Source: Haematobia irritans (lineage: Eukaryota > Arthropoda > Insecta > Diptera > Muscidae). From it: a DNA stretch of 64,000 nt. Shown piece after piece: positions 11,335 through 22,673 of the stretch. The position numbers and the translations under genes were made by a program. Position 1 is the first letter of the stretch. Each line of letters begins with the position of its first letter. The notes below the pieces were generated by a model that saw only the letters and a program-made list of their open reading frames with translations, made no database searches and had not been told where the DNA came from. The stretch covers positions 150,473,526 through 150,537,525 of the forward strand of contig NC_134397.1 in NCBI RefSeq assembly GCF_050003625.1. The letters run 5' to 3'.

Positions 11335-11895
11335 TTAGAGTGTCATTCGGAATAGATTTTTATAAATCCCGGGATTCGAGATTTCAATATTTTGACTTCC
11401 GGGATCCCGAAATTCTTTAAATATTCTGAGTAATAATCTACAGCATAAAAAAAATGTCACACATCAAGAAAATTTGGTTTAATTTAGTGTTATTAACAAA
11501 AAACGTAAGAGTAAATAAAACAGAAATTTCGAATTGCTACTTAACAAAATAAATACAAACACAAAAATAAATTAAAAAGCTATTTCATATTGCTTTCGTC
11601 CGCAACAAAAGATTTTTAGGATCTTCTGTTTGATATTTTTAAGTACATAACCTATTAAAAATATCAAAGCATCCAAAGTTTCATCAGATATACGCGATCC
11701 TATGTTAATGCAGATGAAAAACATCTCTCGCAGTCGACACTGGTCGGAGGGACGTTTATGCTGAATGAAAGTACCAATTTATTAATAAAAAAATTAAAAA
11801 ATCTTAAAAACCGCCAAATTTAGATTATTTGTTCCGAATCCCGCAAAATCCCGGGATTTCGGAACGATATTAATCCTGAATGACAGCCCTAGTCA
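11335..11895. mobile_element. MITE family C (CCCGGGATT family)
   Basis: Outer blocks are GTGTCATTCGGAATAG on the left and CCTGAATGACAGCCC on the right, with internal inverted blocks AATCCCGGGATTCG and AAAATCCCGGGATTTCG. The middle is AT-rich. The same signature recurs at 16795-17030 and 62935-63440. It sits between zwilch and EBP2, which start divergently. Confidence 0.7.
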
Positions 11896-12079
11896 TAATA
11901 TGATTTTGAGTTTTCAGATGATTGTATAACACCACCTTCATCATATTGTTATTGAAAACTGTCATTATCTAACAACAACTTGGCAACCCAGGGTCTGCGG
12001 TGACAAATTGTAAACAATAACTAAAGCGACACGTGCATTTGTATTTTCGATTTTTAACTTAAAAATAATAATAAATAAT

Positions 12080-13074
12080 ATGACTGAATTTGAAATGCAA
12101 GACACAGATTCCGAATACTATTCCGAAGATGAATCCGAAACGGAGGTAATTTGAGTAATAAGTTTTTTTATGTTGTGTAAAGATTATTAATTATCCTACC
12201 TGACCTTCCATAGTTACAAGAGGCATTTGCTCGTGGAGATTTAAAACCAGGACTAAACGTAGAATACCAAAAGCCGAAAGAAAAAGTCAACAATATTGTA
12301 AGATAAATTTTTATTGCTTATGATTTTAATTTCTAGTGAGTAATTTTTTTTTAGCCTCGTCTTTTGGCCCGCACTGATGAAATCAAAACAGATTTGCCAT
12401 GGGAAGAACGTCTAGATATGGTAAACGACTTGGCTCCTTTGGCTCCCGAAATGGCAATTGCCTTGGAAAAACATGAACAGAAAAGAGCAAACTTGTTTAA
12501 GGGCAATGCAAAGATTCCATATGTTCGACCCGAAGAAGACCCGGTACTCAACGATTTTAAGAGAGAAATGTTGTTTCATCGTCAGGCTCAAGCAGCTGTT
12601 ATAGAAGGCATTCAACGTTTGCATGAGTTGGGCATCAAGACAAAAAGACCCGACGATTACTTTGCCGAAATGGCCAAATCGGATGAACACATGCAAAAGA
12701 TCCGAGCCAATCTAATGGCCAAACAAGAGGGTCAAGCCAAATCGGAAAGAATCAAGCAAATAAGAGAACAGCGTAAAATGGGTAAAATATTGGCAAAGCA
12801 AACAAAGGTACAACGTGAAATGGAGAAAAAGGATATGCTAGATAAACTTAAGAAGTTCCGCAAGGGTAAATTGAAGAATTTAGATTTCTTGGAAGACGCC
12901 AAAGAATTGGAAGCCAAAACAAAGAAGTCTGCGGAAAAAAGAAAACAGCGCGACAAGAAATTCGGATTTGGTGGCAAGAAGAAAGGAATGAAGAGAAATA
13001 CAAAATCATCCGCAGCTGGCTTGGAGAAAAGAGTGGGAAAGGCAAGACGATTGAAAAACAAAAGTAAAAAATAG
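12080..13074 (+). CDS. EBP2 (EBNA1BP2) homologue, nucleolar rRNA-processing factor
   Basis: EBP2-family proteins act in the nucleolus in pre-rRNA processing and assembly of the large ribosomal subunit. Coding exons are 12080-12145, 12214-12297 and 12355-13074, all phase 0 with GT..AG introns of 68 and 57 bp, giving 289 residues. The N-terminus is acidic (DTDSEYYSEDESETE). The EBP2 domain follows, with TDLPWEERLDMVNDLAP, NDFKREMLFHRQAQAAV, GIKTKRPDDYFAEMAKSD and HMQKIRANLMAKQEG. The C-terminal third is a lysine/arginine-rich coiled coil ending in a likely nucleolar localisation tail (FGFGGKKKGMKRN, RRLKNKSKK). An AATAAA about 35 bp after the stop (near 13108) fits poly(A) addition. Drosophila's orthologue is CG1542 as I recall. 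It converges with the GPATCH4-like gene. Confidence 0.95.
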
Positions 13075-13510
13075 TCTAAAATATATATAACAATTTGATT
13101 TTTTTTAAATAAAATAGTTGTAACCATTTAGTACTTTACACAATTTTATAAATATTTTGTCGGACTGCGAAAGTAAAAAATGGGATTTTTGCACATCATC
13201 AAAGATAAGGAGCCAATTTAACAGAGGGGATTGTGACCATTTTTTACAAAGCGCAGCCTAAAAAATGAACTTGTAAAAAAAATTTGAGCTTTGACTTCGA
13301 TGTTAATAAAGAGTGCAAAAATATATTTGAAGACGGTTACATTTTTAACAAGGACAGGGAAACCCGTGTTCTCTTTTCACGGTCATACTGGGCAAATAAT
13401 AGACAGAAATCGAAGAAGAATTCGTCACCACAGTCAAACCAGCAAACATGTTCAACTCATATTGGATATATAACATCGCGATAGAAGCGTTTTTCAAAAC
13501 CGGTATCCAT
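13075..13510. other. EBP2 3' flank
   Basis: After a short 3' UTR with AATAAA near 13108, nothing coding is supported. Short open frames at 13284-13484 lack any family signature. Confidence 0.5.
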
Positions 13511-14790
13511 GTACAGTGCTGTTCAAAACATTTGTAACTAGCCTTACCATGAACTTAATCTAGGTATATCTCCCATAATAATTTTATTGTTTAGCTTCCA
13601 CTTGAAAAATAATCTTTATGGAGTGGTATTTCATAATTCTTATTGGGTAAATGAATGGGCTGTTACAAAATATTGATATTTCCCGAAAGGTAAAGAATTG
13701 TATGATTCGACCTGTTCAAAACATTTGCAACTACCTAGCACCCTGTAATATATTCTTCTTTAAGGGCACTGTTTGTTGTATTTTTTGCCTGCAATTTTAT
13801 AAGGACCTATAAGAGGATAGATTAAACGTAAAACAAGGGTACTGTAGGAGTATCGTTAAGTCCATTGCATAATTTGACCACAAACTGATCGCAATAGGCC
13901 TGTATGCTCTAATTTTAGAATATAATTTGATAAAAATTACAGGCTATAAGTATACGTATTAAAAAGCAAAATATAGATGATTTTAATGTTGGAGTATCAC
14001 AAACATGAATTTCGCAGAGTACATTGCCCACAAATCAACTGCGTCTCGTGTTATAAACAAAGAATGCACCAAAACTGTGCACTGAGGTAAAAGAAAACCT
14101 AAGACTACGCCAGAAGAAGATCATATAATTAAATGAAATATGCAACAATTCACTCAAATGTCATCTAAATAAGTCAAAAATTAAATTCAACTGGATATAA
14201 CGATCCATAACGAAAAGTGGCAGAGCTTTAGAAGTCGGTGTGCGATTATACAAAAATGTCAAAAACCACTTATTTCCAAGAAAAATTGGTTAACGTGCCT
14301 TCAATTTTCACAAAAAAAAAAAAACATAAATGACCTGAGGAGCAGTGGAAATGTGTTATATTTTCCTACGACTCAAGCTTTAACTTCCATGGTTCGGATG
14401 GTAGAAATTTAGTACGAAGGCTGAAAGGAAAGTCTTAATCCAAGAAATAGAAAAAGTTCCGTCAATCATGGTGGGGACAATATTATGGTCTTGGAGTGTT
14501 TTTCTGGTCAAGTTATTGACCCGATTTATAGAATCGAGTGTATTATGCTGTCGGAAGCCTACAAAAACATTTTATCCCATTTGATATTGCCATAAGCATT
14601 CCGGTAAATGCCGTCTGCATGGATTATTCAGCGCGGTCATGACCTCCAGCACACTTGTAAAGGAGTAAAACAATGGATTTTCGATGAAAAATTGCGGGTG
14701 CTTGACTGGCCTGCTCAGTTGCCTAATGCAAAAGTCATAAAAACTCTTTGGAAAGTTGTAAAATGAAAAAATGGGATCAAATTTTTGTAA
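13511..14790 (+). pseudogene. Decayed Tc1-like transposon
   Basis: The left end reads CAGTGCTGTTCAAAACATTT, and a second direct copy TGTTCAAAACATTTGCAACT lies 190 bp inside. This is the IR/DR arrangement known from some Tc1-like elements. Fragments of a Tc1-type transposase follow in several frames. A GGGGACAATATTATGGTCTT block corresponds to the conserved MVWGCFS region near 14470. Near 14690-14760, VKQWIFDEKLRVLDWPAQLP is followed by NAKVIKTLWK, the family's final DDE motif with its Asp-Leu-Asn-Pro replaced. Stops and frameshifts are frequent and I did not find the right inverted end, so it is dead. Confidence 0.8.
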
Positions 14791-15270
14791 AAGGCTTATG
14801 ATTTTATTTGAACCTGAACTATATGATATCATTGATTTAATCCTAATCAATGGCAAGAAGTAGGGCAGAAGTAACACTAGCCAACAGTCGTTTTGTGAAT
14901 TGGTTCTAGCATAATTTTTCTCATTGATTTTGACCTACTAAACACGAAAATGAGTTTTAAAAAATGTTCTGTCGATTGGTTTTCGAGATACAAAATTTTG
15001 AACTTTTTTTTTTAATTTTTGGAGGTACACTTACAATTTTGAGCATATCTTTCGTCTTCTTTGACCTATCCATTTATCAAATAATATTGGGACAATTTGG
15101 ATATTTAATAAAATTGTATATTTCATACATTAATAAAATTGTATATTTCATACATTTTATTAAATATTCAAAAACTAAAGCATAGAGTACAAAAAATCTG
15201 ACCTAGTATACTGCTTAAATAAATATTAAAATTTCATTAAATATTTTTTTGAAAATATTGACAACAAATT
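14791..15270. other. AT-rich gap
   Basis: No gene is supported. A short duplication, TTAATAAAATTGTATATTTC with CATACA, occurs twice near 15105-15150. The right part may hold the 3' UTR of the GPATCH4-like gene: a minus-strand AATAAA lies near 15288-15293. Confidence 0.5.
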
Positions 15271-15331
15271 CTTACATCCCTAACATTCTTTATTGTACCG
15301 ACTGAGTTATCATTTACAAACATATGTAGAG

Positions 15332-16312
15332 CTAATCCTTAGATAGTTTTTTGCTCTTTTTCTTCTTTTTATGAACACTTTGTTCCGAAATTGTGAATTC
15401 TTCGCTATCGGTTTTGTTCCCATGTTTCGATTTCTTTTTCTTTTTTGCGGGTTGAGTTTCCGCTTCTTCAAATGTGGGAATTTCTTTAACGTTCTTTTTT
15501 CTTTTCACATTTTCCAATTTATCCTCGCAATCTATTTTGTTTTCGGTTGTATTTACATGTTCTAAGCTTTCAGTAATATTCATTTTTTCGTTTGCATTTT
15601 CACACGATTCCACGTCCTTATCATTATGACGTTTCCGTTTCTTTTTTCTTTTCTTCATATCTGTACCCGAGTCTAGTTTTGGAGGTTTGTCTTTATCTTC
15701 TTTACACTCTCCAGTACCATTATTTTGTTTCGCCATCATTTTAGTAAGTAGTTCCTTCTCCTGCTGTTCCAATCTCGCCAATTTACCACTTAATTTTAAT
15801 CCATGTCTGGCACCTTTGTGAGCTGTTCTACCACCACAAGCTTTGAAAAGCTCTTCATCCGTTAAGACTTTAACATGGGATACATCAATATCGGTCGCCT
15901 CTATACGATCAGGATTCTCAATTTCTCCCCCCTTGTTTGTTAAGGTGGCTGCCTGCATGAAATTATCATACCCGTTTTCAGATGCATCCAACCTAGCAGC
16001 CTTTGCCTTTTTAAGTTTTTTTACCGAATAGCATTTTGTAGAAATTTCAACTCCATCATCGTCGGGGTCTTTTAAGTTGATTTTAATAGATTCTCCCCTC
16101 TTGTCTTTGTCAACAAGGATATTATCAGCAGCATCGTTAAAAACTCTTTCCCACCAATGATTGTTGAAATCTGATGCTTGGTCAGCACCAAAGCCGGCGT
16201 TATCAAATTTCAAAGTTGCCTTTAGCGGTTTAGATATGCCATCATTATTCTTGCCAAGTCCATCGCCATCTTTCCATCCATATTTTCCAAGGATTTTACG
16301 TGCAAAATCCAT
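15332..16312 (-). CDS. G-patch domain protein, GPATCH4-like
   Basis: This single-exon ORF of 326 residues begins with the G-patch itself. MDFARKILGKYGWKDGDGLG has the conserved glycines and aromatic Trp, followed by KNNDGISKPL and then NHWWERVFNDAADNI, the hallmark that follows the G-patch in GPATCH4. G-patch proteins activate DEAH-box RNA helicases; human GPATCH4 is nucleolar and acts with DHX15. A second conserved block, DEELFKACGGRTAHKGARHG, lies at about residues 153-172. The C-terminal half is charged with repeated KKKKKS-type clusters, probably nucleolar targeting. The ATG is the first in frame and gives the start expected for the domain. It converges with EBP2. Confidence 0.92.
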   Translation of the reverse strand: MDFARKILGKYGWKDGDGLGKNNDGISKPLKATLKFDNAGFGADQASDFNNHWWERVFNDAADNILVDKDKRGESIKINLKDPDDDGVEISTKCYSVKKLKKAKAARLDASENGYDNFMQAATLTNKGGEIENPDRIEATDIDVSHVKVLTDEELFKACGGRTAHKGARHGLKLSGKLARLEQQEKELLTKMMAKQNNGTGECKEDKDKPPKLDSGTDMKKRKKKRKRHNDKDVESCENANEKMNITESLEHVNTTENKIDCEDKLENVKRKKNVKEIPTFEEAETQPAKKKKKSKHGNKTDSEEFTISEQSVHKKKKKSKKLSKD

Positions 16313-16497
16313 TGGTCTTCAAAAAAGGAATACGATTGATTAAAAATTAACTACAACGTGGTAATCAACAAAACAATAACACAAGTGGAGTATGTTCAGT
16401 TGAATACATGTCAACGATCAATGTGGCCATATTGATTTTATTAAAAGACAAAGGGTGTAAACACGTCAGTAGCGGCTGTTGGTAAGCGAGTTTACAT

Positions 16498-16620
16498 GTA
16501 TTATGCGCTTTACAGATTATCAGTTATTCCGGACGACAGTGCTCGTGTCGAACATGTCCTATATATTGTGCACATTATAAGTTAAGTCCGAAGGCATAAT
16601 AGATACTGCAGCTTTTAGGA
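16498..16620 (+). mobile_element. MITE family B, left-half fragment
   Basis: ATGCGCTTTACAGATTATCA and CGACAGTGCTCGTGTCGAAC match the left half of the element at 10734-10977. The right half is missing and family C sequence begins shortly after. Confidence 0.75.
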
Positions 16621-16794
16621 TTTTTATTAATAAGAAAATTGTTAAAATCTTTTGTTGATACTGAGAAGCTTTTTTAATTTATTTTTGTTAAAAAAAATTT
16701 TTTCGTTAAGTAGCAATTTGAAATTGCTTTTTAATGTACTCTTTGTTCCGTCGATACTTTTTTTGTTAATAAAATTGAAAAAAAAAACATATTT

Positions 16795-17030
16795 GTACTA
16801 AAATTTTTTAATGCTGTAGATTCTTATTACTCGGAATATTTAAATAATCCCAAAAATTTCGGGATCTCGCAAAAAATTCCGGAAAATTAATGCTGTAGAT
16901 TCTTATTACTCGGAATATTTAAATAATCCCAAAAATTTCGGGATCTCGCAAAAAATTCCGGAAAATTTCGAGGTTCAATATTTTGAAATCCCGGGATTTA
17001 TAAAAATCGATCGCGAATGACAGCCCTATT
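16795..17030. mobile_element. MITE family C copy with a 79-bp tandem duplication
   Basis: The blocks CCCAAAAATTTCGGGATCTC and ATCCCGGGATTTATAAAAAT end in the family terminus CGAATGACAGCCCTA. Positions 16811-16889 are repeated at 16890-16968 with a difference only in the last base, so the duplication is recent. Confidence 0.75.
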
Positions 17031-17330
17031 CCAGAATGAGTATTATAAATACCGGGTCCACGAATTTACGGGATGTTTATCGCGGATCACGTTTGCGCAG
17101 GAAAAAGTGTTATACTCCATGTAAAAACATTTGTGCGGTATACCTGCGAAATCTTTGATTTTGGTTTAAAGGTGAGTATTAAGTTCGAGCCGCTAAAGTG
17201 AAAACTAAATCACTAAAAAATGCATAAAATTATACATATTTGTTGAAAATTTTATTAAGGTGGAATTACATATCATGCGTGCGTACGTTGTATTCGAATG
17301 CGTTGACGAATACGATTCTTCAATTGAGTT

Positions 17331-17573
17331 AAGGTAAGTACTATGTTCGCTTTTCGCGTTGAAATTTTCGTGGTTACTTTATTGAAACAGTTCAATATAA
17401 AGCAGACAAATTAACTCAATTGATGCGTAGTTTCTTGTTCCTCTAGATTTCGGCAAGACTTTACAGGAATAAGTCTGTTTTCATTTATAATTTTGGTTAT
17501 TTTTATTTAAGGAAAAGTAATCGCGAAAATAAAGTGGTTTTCAACTCGAAAACCGAACATAGTACCTACCCTT
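17331..17573. mobile_element. MITE family D1 (splice-donor-like ends)
   Basis: The left end is AAGGTAAGTACTATGTTCGC and the right end is CCGAACATAGTACCTACCCTT, in inverted orientation. The interior, including CTTTATTAAAACAGTTCAAT-like and CTTGTTCCTCTAGATTTCG blocks, is shared with copies at 28939-29174, 32454-32689, 36433-36658 and 63111-63334. It has no coding capacity. The left terminus is an exact fit to a consensus 5' splice site. Confidence 0.85.
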
Positions 17574-17784
17574 ACACAGAATGCGTCGGAACACCATTGA
17601 ATTTGCTGATTACATTTCTTGCCCCTGTGCTTTTTATTGCGTTTTTATATTCTACGCACTTTTTAAAGTATAGGACTTTATGTTTTTTAACTTCAATCGA
17701 TAATTCCTGCGCTTTATTCCAGTGATAAATGTTGATATTTGTGGCTGTTCTAGTACACACATGTACCGCTTTCGTGAGGTGTCA

Positions 17785-18025
17785 AACGTATGCGCCTTGC
17801 AGACTATAATTTTATCCGGACGACAGTGGTCGTGTCGAACATATCCCACATATTACAAGTTAAGTCCGAAGGCATAATCGATACTGCTGCATGTTTATGG
17901 TATCGATAACACATTTACCAATTATTTAGTCATCAACGAATTGTCGTATTCATTGGACACACAGCAAGATTCTTTACAAACACGGACATTCCGTCCGGAA
18001 AAACTTATAATCTGTAAGACGCATT
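17785..18025. mobile_element. MITE family B, complete copy
   Basis: Ends are ATGCGCCTTGCAGACTATAA and TTATAATCTGTAAGACGCAT. The internal blocks TCCGGACGACAGTGGTCGTG and TTCTTTACAAACACGGACAT match the other copies. No clear target duplication is seen. Confidence 0.8.
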
Positions 18026-19400
18026 AGATGTCCTACACCGTCACAGACCTGAAAAATGTATGCGAACATTTTTTCTGTGTGGACCAAGTGTACGGCTATG
18101 CGATCGTATGCAAAGTTGGAAAGTTTTTAACAGAAATAATTTCGAAACTTTGATGTGTTCTTTATATATATTTTGCACATTTTATTGAGCAAAATCAGTT
18201 GAATATGCTATAAAATTTTATAAAAATATCTAAAATTTGAACGAAAAATTCTTCTGGCTGCAAAATAGGTTTGTTTTATAGTTCCTTTCTGCAAATAAAA
18301 TGTTTATTTTCATGCGATATCAAGAACTTAGAATACACCTTAAAGTAGGTTTGTGTTCTGCACATAGATGTGAGAGTTGTATCCCTTATGGGAAATTCAC
18401 CAAAAAATTGTTCTTTATACCATTTTCCCCCTAACAAAATGAAAATATACTGTCTGTCCATGGAACTTAAAATTGCTTCGAGACGATTCGTTCCTATGAA
18501 TGAATGCAATAAACTTAAATTTTGTATGTCACTCATTCTTTACGGTTTAAAATCAAAAACTACTTTAAACAACAAGTGATTTACGACCAAGCTTCATGAA
18601 CAAACATGTAGTCTCAAGCAAATGCCATTTACTATAAAAAAATAGAGATAAATTGATTAGTACACAGAGTATTTTCATTCACGAAATCCTTGAAATTTAT
18701 TCTTCCTTTGTTAATTTCAAAACACTTATATTTGTACAGCAGTGAATGTTTCTAAATTCATATATGACAAAATTATTAGAATGTTTTAAAACCCTAATTA
18801 AAATACAATTTACCATATAGACAATTGTTACTCAAGAGAAGATTATGGCGTTGGCTAGTCTTTTGCTTCTCCATAAAAACAATACTAATAAAATAATAAG
18901 GATGAAAACAATCTTCTTGTAAGAATTAGCGAACGAAACAATGTAGACAAACGGAAGAAATAACAACAAGAAGCTACAACGGGAACGACCATTTCATGTA
19001 TAACCACGAAAATCGTTGGGAATTTTCCATGAAATAACTCGGTAAATACAAATAAATCAAGATTTTGTGTTGATTTGTTCATTAGATTCAATCAATCCTT
19101 TTATTGATAACAAAAATGAGAGCGCGCCAAGGATTGACATTCTCTATAAAAGCATTTCGAGGAAACGTATCTCATTCACATAATGTCCACAAGAGAGCTT
19201 TATAAAATAGAAGAAATCTCGTTGTTTACTTAAAAAATGCAAATGTTCAGAGGCGGGTGATACAATTGAGTAATTTTGTTATATAATCCTACTACTCATT
19301 TTGTATAATCGTATTTCTTTTCTTGATGATACATTGACTTAAATTTTTTCGGATTAGTTTTTCGAATTTGTTGTTATAGATTTTTGTTTTATTTCCGTTT
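18026..19400. other. Noncoding gap
   Basis: I see no gene, RNA or defined repeat here. Short open frames on both strands have no domain signature. Confidence 0.5.
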
Positions 19401-19561
19401 TAAACTTAAATAAAAGTGTTGCTTTATTATTACTCTTGGATGTTTTTTAAAAACAATAAAGATGATGGAGCTGTGTTTGTTGTTGTTTTTGTGGTAAAGA
19501 TGTTAATTTACTTCTTGTTATAATTTTAAGATTTAAAGTCTTCTTAGGACACAAATACACT

Positions 19562-22500
19562 TTAGAAAGCGAAGAGGAGCAAGAAGGCCATCATAAGACA
19601 GAAAAGACCCATAGCTTCGGAAAGGGCGAAACCCAAGATAGCGTAGGAGAACAACTGTTGTTTCAATGATGGATTTCTGGCATAACCAATGATGAGGGAA
19701 CCGAATACTGTTCCGATACCGGCACCTGTTGTATTGGAAGATTAAAAAAAAAGAGAAAGAAAAACAACATATCAAAATTGTGTTGAATAAACATGCAGCA
19801 AAGAATTTATGAAAATTTTCTTTGGTACACATTTTTTTTGGCACAGAAAGTCAGTCACAGATTAGTCTGAATTGAGTTCTGTTCCCGATTGGAAACAGCA
19901 AGCACATTGCACTAAAATCGCTGGTCACAAAAGATTTCAATGTATTTTTATATTTTAACAAAAATACAGAATTTCTTGTCCTTTTGCCTTTTAATCATAC
20001 AAGTTTCCTGCTAGAAAATTAACAAGTCCAAACACCATACAACTTGGTGCTTTTAATGAACTTCTGACCATATCTCAGACCTTCCCGGGGCAATTTTAAG
20101 AGTAATCAGATACTCGCATGTAAGCCCCAGATGCTAGATTGTAACTGACTAAGTATCCAAACGTTGAATTGTTATCTTAAGAAAATTTTGCAATTTCTTT
20201 GCTGCATTTTTTTTGGAAAACTAAAATTATTATTTCAAGTATCTTCCAATACTAACCGGAACCAGCTACACCGACTGTGGCAGCGCCAGCACCAATGAAT
20301 TTGGCAGCTGAATCAATGTCACGAGTGACAGGGGAGGTCTGGAATGACCTGATTTGTGGCAGTAAAGCAACTGGGGTTGTGTTTTGAGCAGCCAAGGTTT
20401 GGCTTTGGCTGATGACTGCGCTGCTCAATGGTCGCAAGTATTGCTTGGAGCCGTTAAGGAGCTGAAATTAAAAGGAAACAAAAAATTAAATAAATATTTT
20501 TATAATTTAGGAATGTCTATAAAAAAATTTTTGAAACTCAATGTGATAAGAGTGTTAACACCCTACTTATAGACCGAAACATTTCATGGTTTTTATGAAT
20601 AAGAGGGCATCTCATCACGAGAAATATTTGGCTTTAAGGCCGGTATGCACCTCTAGCGAAATTTTCGGTAGCAAAAATTTATTTAAGTTTACAACAAAAA
20701 AACAGGGCTGTGTACACAAATTTTAAACCAGCTAATCGTTTTTAAAAATTGTTAATATATGTTCCAAATATTCCTCAAATAAATTGTTTATTATTTACAG
20801 ACCTTTTAAAACTTTTAAATGTTTGCTGCCAAAATATGCTTTTGACAACCCTGTTATTTTCATTAGAGGTGCGTACCAGCTTACGAAATTGAAAGCTACC
20901 GAAAATTTCGTTAGCATAAATAGCAATGCATTTCTTACGGGAATGAAATTTTTCGCTAGAGGTGCATACCGGCCTTTAAACAAATGAAGTCTCGTGAATC
21001 AAATACCAACATATAAAAAAAATATTGGTTCATACAAATGATATGTAATTTCATCAAATTGTAATGGCTGACGGTATTCCTGCTTAACAAGCGAAAGTAT
21101 TCATTTATTCGAAAATTCTGTAATACAATGCCAATAGTATTAGTTTATTTCTCAAAAATTACAAAAATATTTAAATTGTCAAATCCATTCCTAACAATCT
21201 TTTAATTTCATCTAAATGCATTTCGTTTCATGTAATTGTATTGAGTTTCATTTACCTCAATTTAATTTAAACCTTCTCAAGATTTGAAATTAGAAATGAT
21301 TGTTGAATCTTTAGGACCCTTTGTCCCTTCTTAGATTTCCGAGGAAAACAAAATTGGACAAATGTTTACCAAAACATATAAAAACGTTTTTCCAGAAATA
21401 GTTAATAATTTATTGTTGTTGATTACACTAATTTGATATATTTTCCCAATGTAACCGAATCCAAAAATTGATTCGAGTCTTAATTATAAGGCTTCATATA
21501 ACGTTCAGCCTATGAAAAAATCTCAAGGGTAAATGATTTTTTCACAAAGTGGGTCACACCAAAATTGATAAAAAAAAGTTATGGAATCGAACATTTTTGT
21601 TCAATTAGATACCTTAATACATCTGGCTACAACACGTTCTGGTCATTGCCCCTGTAGAAAATTTTAATTTCCATATCGTTGAGTGCTCTATTACCCAATA
21701 CGAGATAAAGGCAATTATTTAACAAATGAAGTAGTATCTCTAAGGCATTTGCAATATTACATGTGCCAAGAAAAACAAAAAAAAGTTATGCAATAGCAAG
21801 ATGTCAAAGAGGGTGGTGGTGTTTTTAGTTATAGGTAGAACTAGTTCTTATAAAGAGCCGCTACAAAGTAATACAAATGTAATGTAATTTTGGCAACATA
21901 CATTAAAAAAGTCACTAACCGAAATTACTTTAACAATATATATATGTATAATCATGTAAACATGTACAATATACATTGTTGTTCCTGGTATAAGGAACTA
22001 TTTTTCAAAGGTTTTTTCGCCTTATGTAATGCTTTCGTGTTTTTGGAACTCCAAAATTACATAACAATTGTATTTGGTAACTCCAGAAACAATTATACAA
22101 GAACTGAAAACATGATTTTATTTTCAAACTCCCTTGTCATTATCACGAGGATCTTATTTAACATCTGCAATGCGTGCATACATAACACCATTTACCACAA
22201 CCGTCATCATGTTTTCTCGAGCTTAAACATTGACCCGGCAACCAGTTATTGATAAACAAATGTTGGCTTCTAGTAATTATTGAAATAAAATTAAATAGTC
22301 TTTACATCTAATTTTCGTACTTTTACCACCTCTCTCTCACTCTCCCTCTCCCTGTTGTTAAAGGCAAAGATTTTAACTCCTAACCTCAAATTCTACTTAT
22401 GTAACGTTTTTCTTGCTATTTGACAGAATACACCTTAACATGAGAGCGGTCATTGGAAATCCACCACTAAAAAAACTAATCAAATTGAGAAGAGAGCACA

Positions 22501-22673
22501 CTACAAAAGAAAAAGATTTCCGACCGAATCAACGCGATTCTATAGGAGGAAAAATCGATTTGAAACAAACTTATGTAATGCAAAATATTGTTTCTTAATT
22601 AAAATTAAAGTTATTCAATACTTACAGCTGTCCTGGCAACGGGGGCAATACGGGAGACTGTTGATACGAACAT
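19562..22673 (-). CDS. ATPsynC: Mitochondrial ATP synthase subunit c (proteolipid)
   Basis: Subunit c forms the proton-translocating rotor ring of F1Fo ATP synthase in the inner mitochondrial membrane. Coding exons on the minus strand are 22673-22626, 20461-20257 and 19725-19562, with GT..AG junctions in phases 0 and 1, giving 138 residues. Residues 1-63 are the import presequence ([16 protein letters not shown] in exon 1). The mature protein starts near [12 protein letters not shown] (residue 64) and has the standard 75 residues. Two transmembrane hairpin helices are joined by the loop [11 protein letters not shown]. The proton-binding glutamate is E121 (mature 58) in [10 protein letters not shown], and the conserved loop lysine is K106 (mature 43). 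Intron 1 of the coding region is 2.16 kb and carries a foldback element; the next is 531 bp. Confidence 0.97.
20638..20974. mobile_element. Foldback MITE in an ATPsynC intron
   Basis: Inverted ends are GGCCGGTATGCACCTCTAGC on the left and GCTAGAGGTGCATACCGGCC on the right, an exact pair of at least 20 bp. A further partial copy, AGAGGTGCGTACCAGCTTAC, lies inside. The 5-bp sequence TTTAA flanks it on both sides (20633-20637 and 20975-20979). It is 337 bp long with no coding capacity. The class is uncertain. Confidence 0.88.

Noticed and set aside
12412..13127. Minus-strand ORFs across EBP2
   Set aside because: They are shadows of the EBP2 exon, which has clear family motifs and splice sites.
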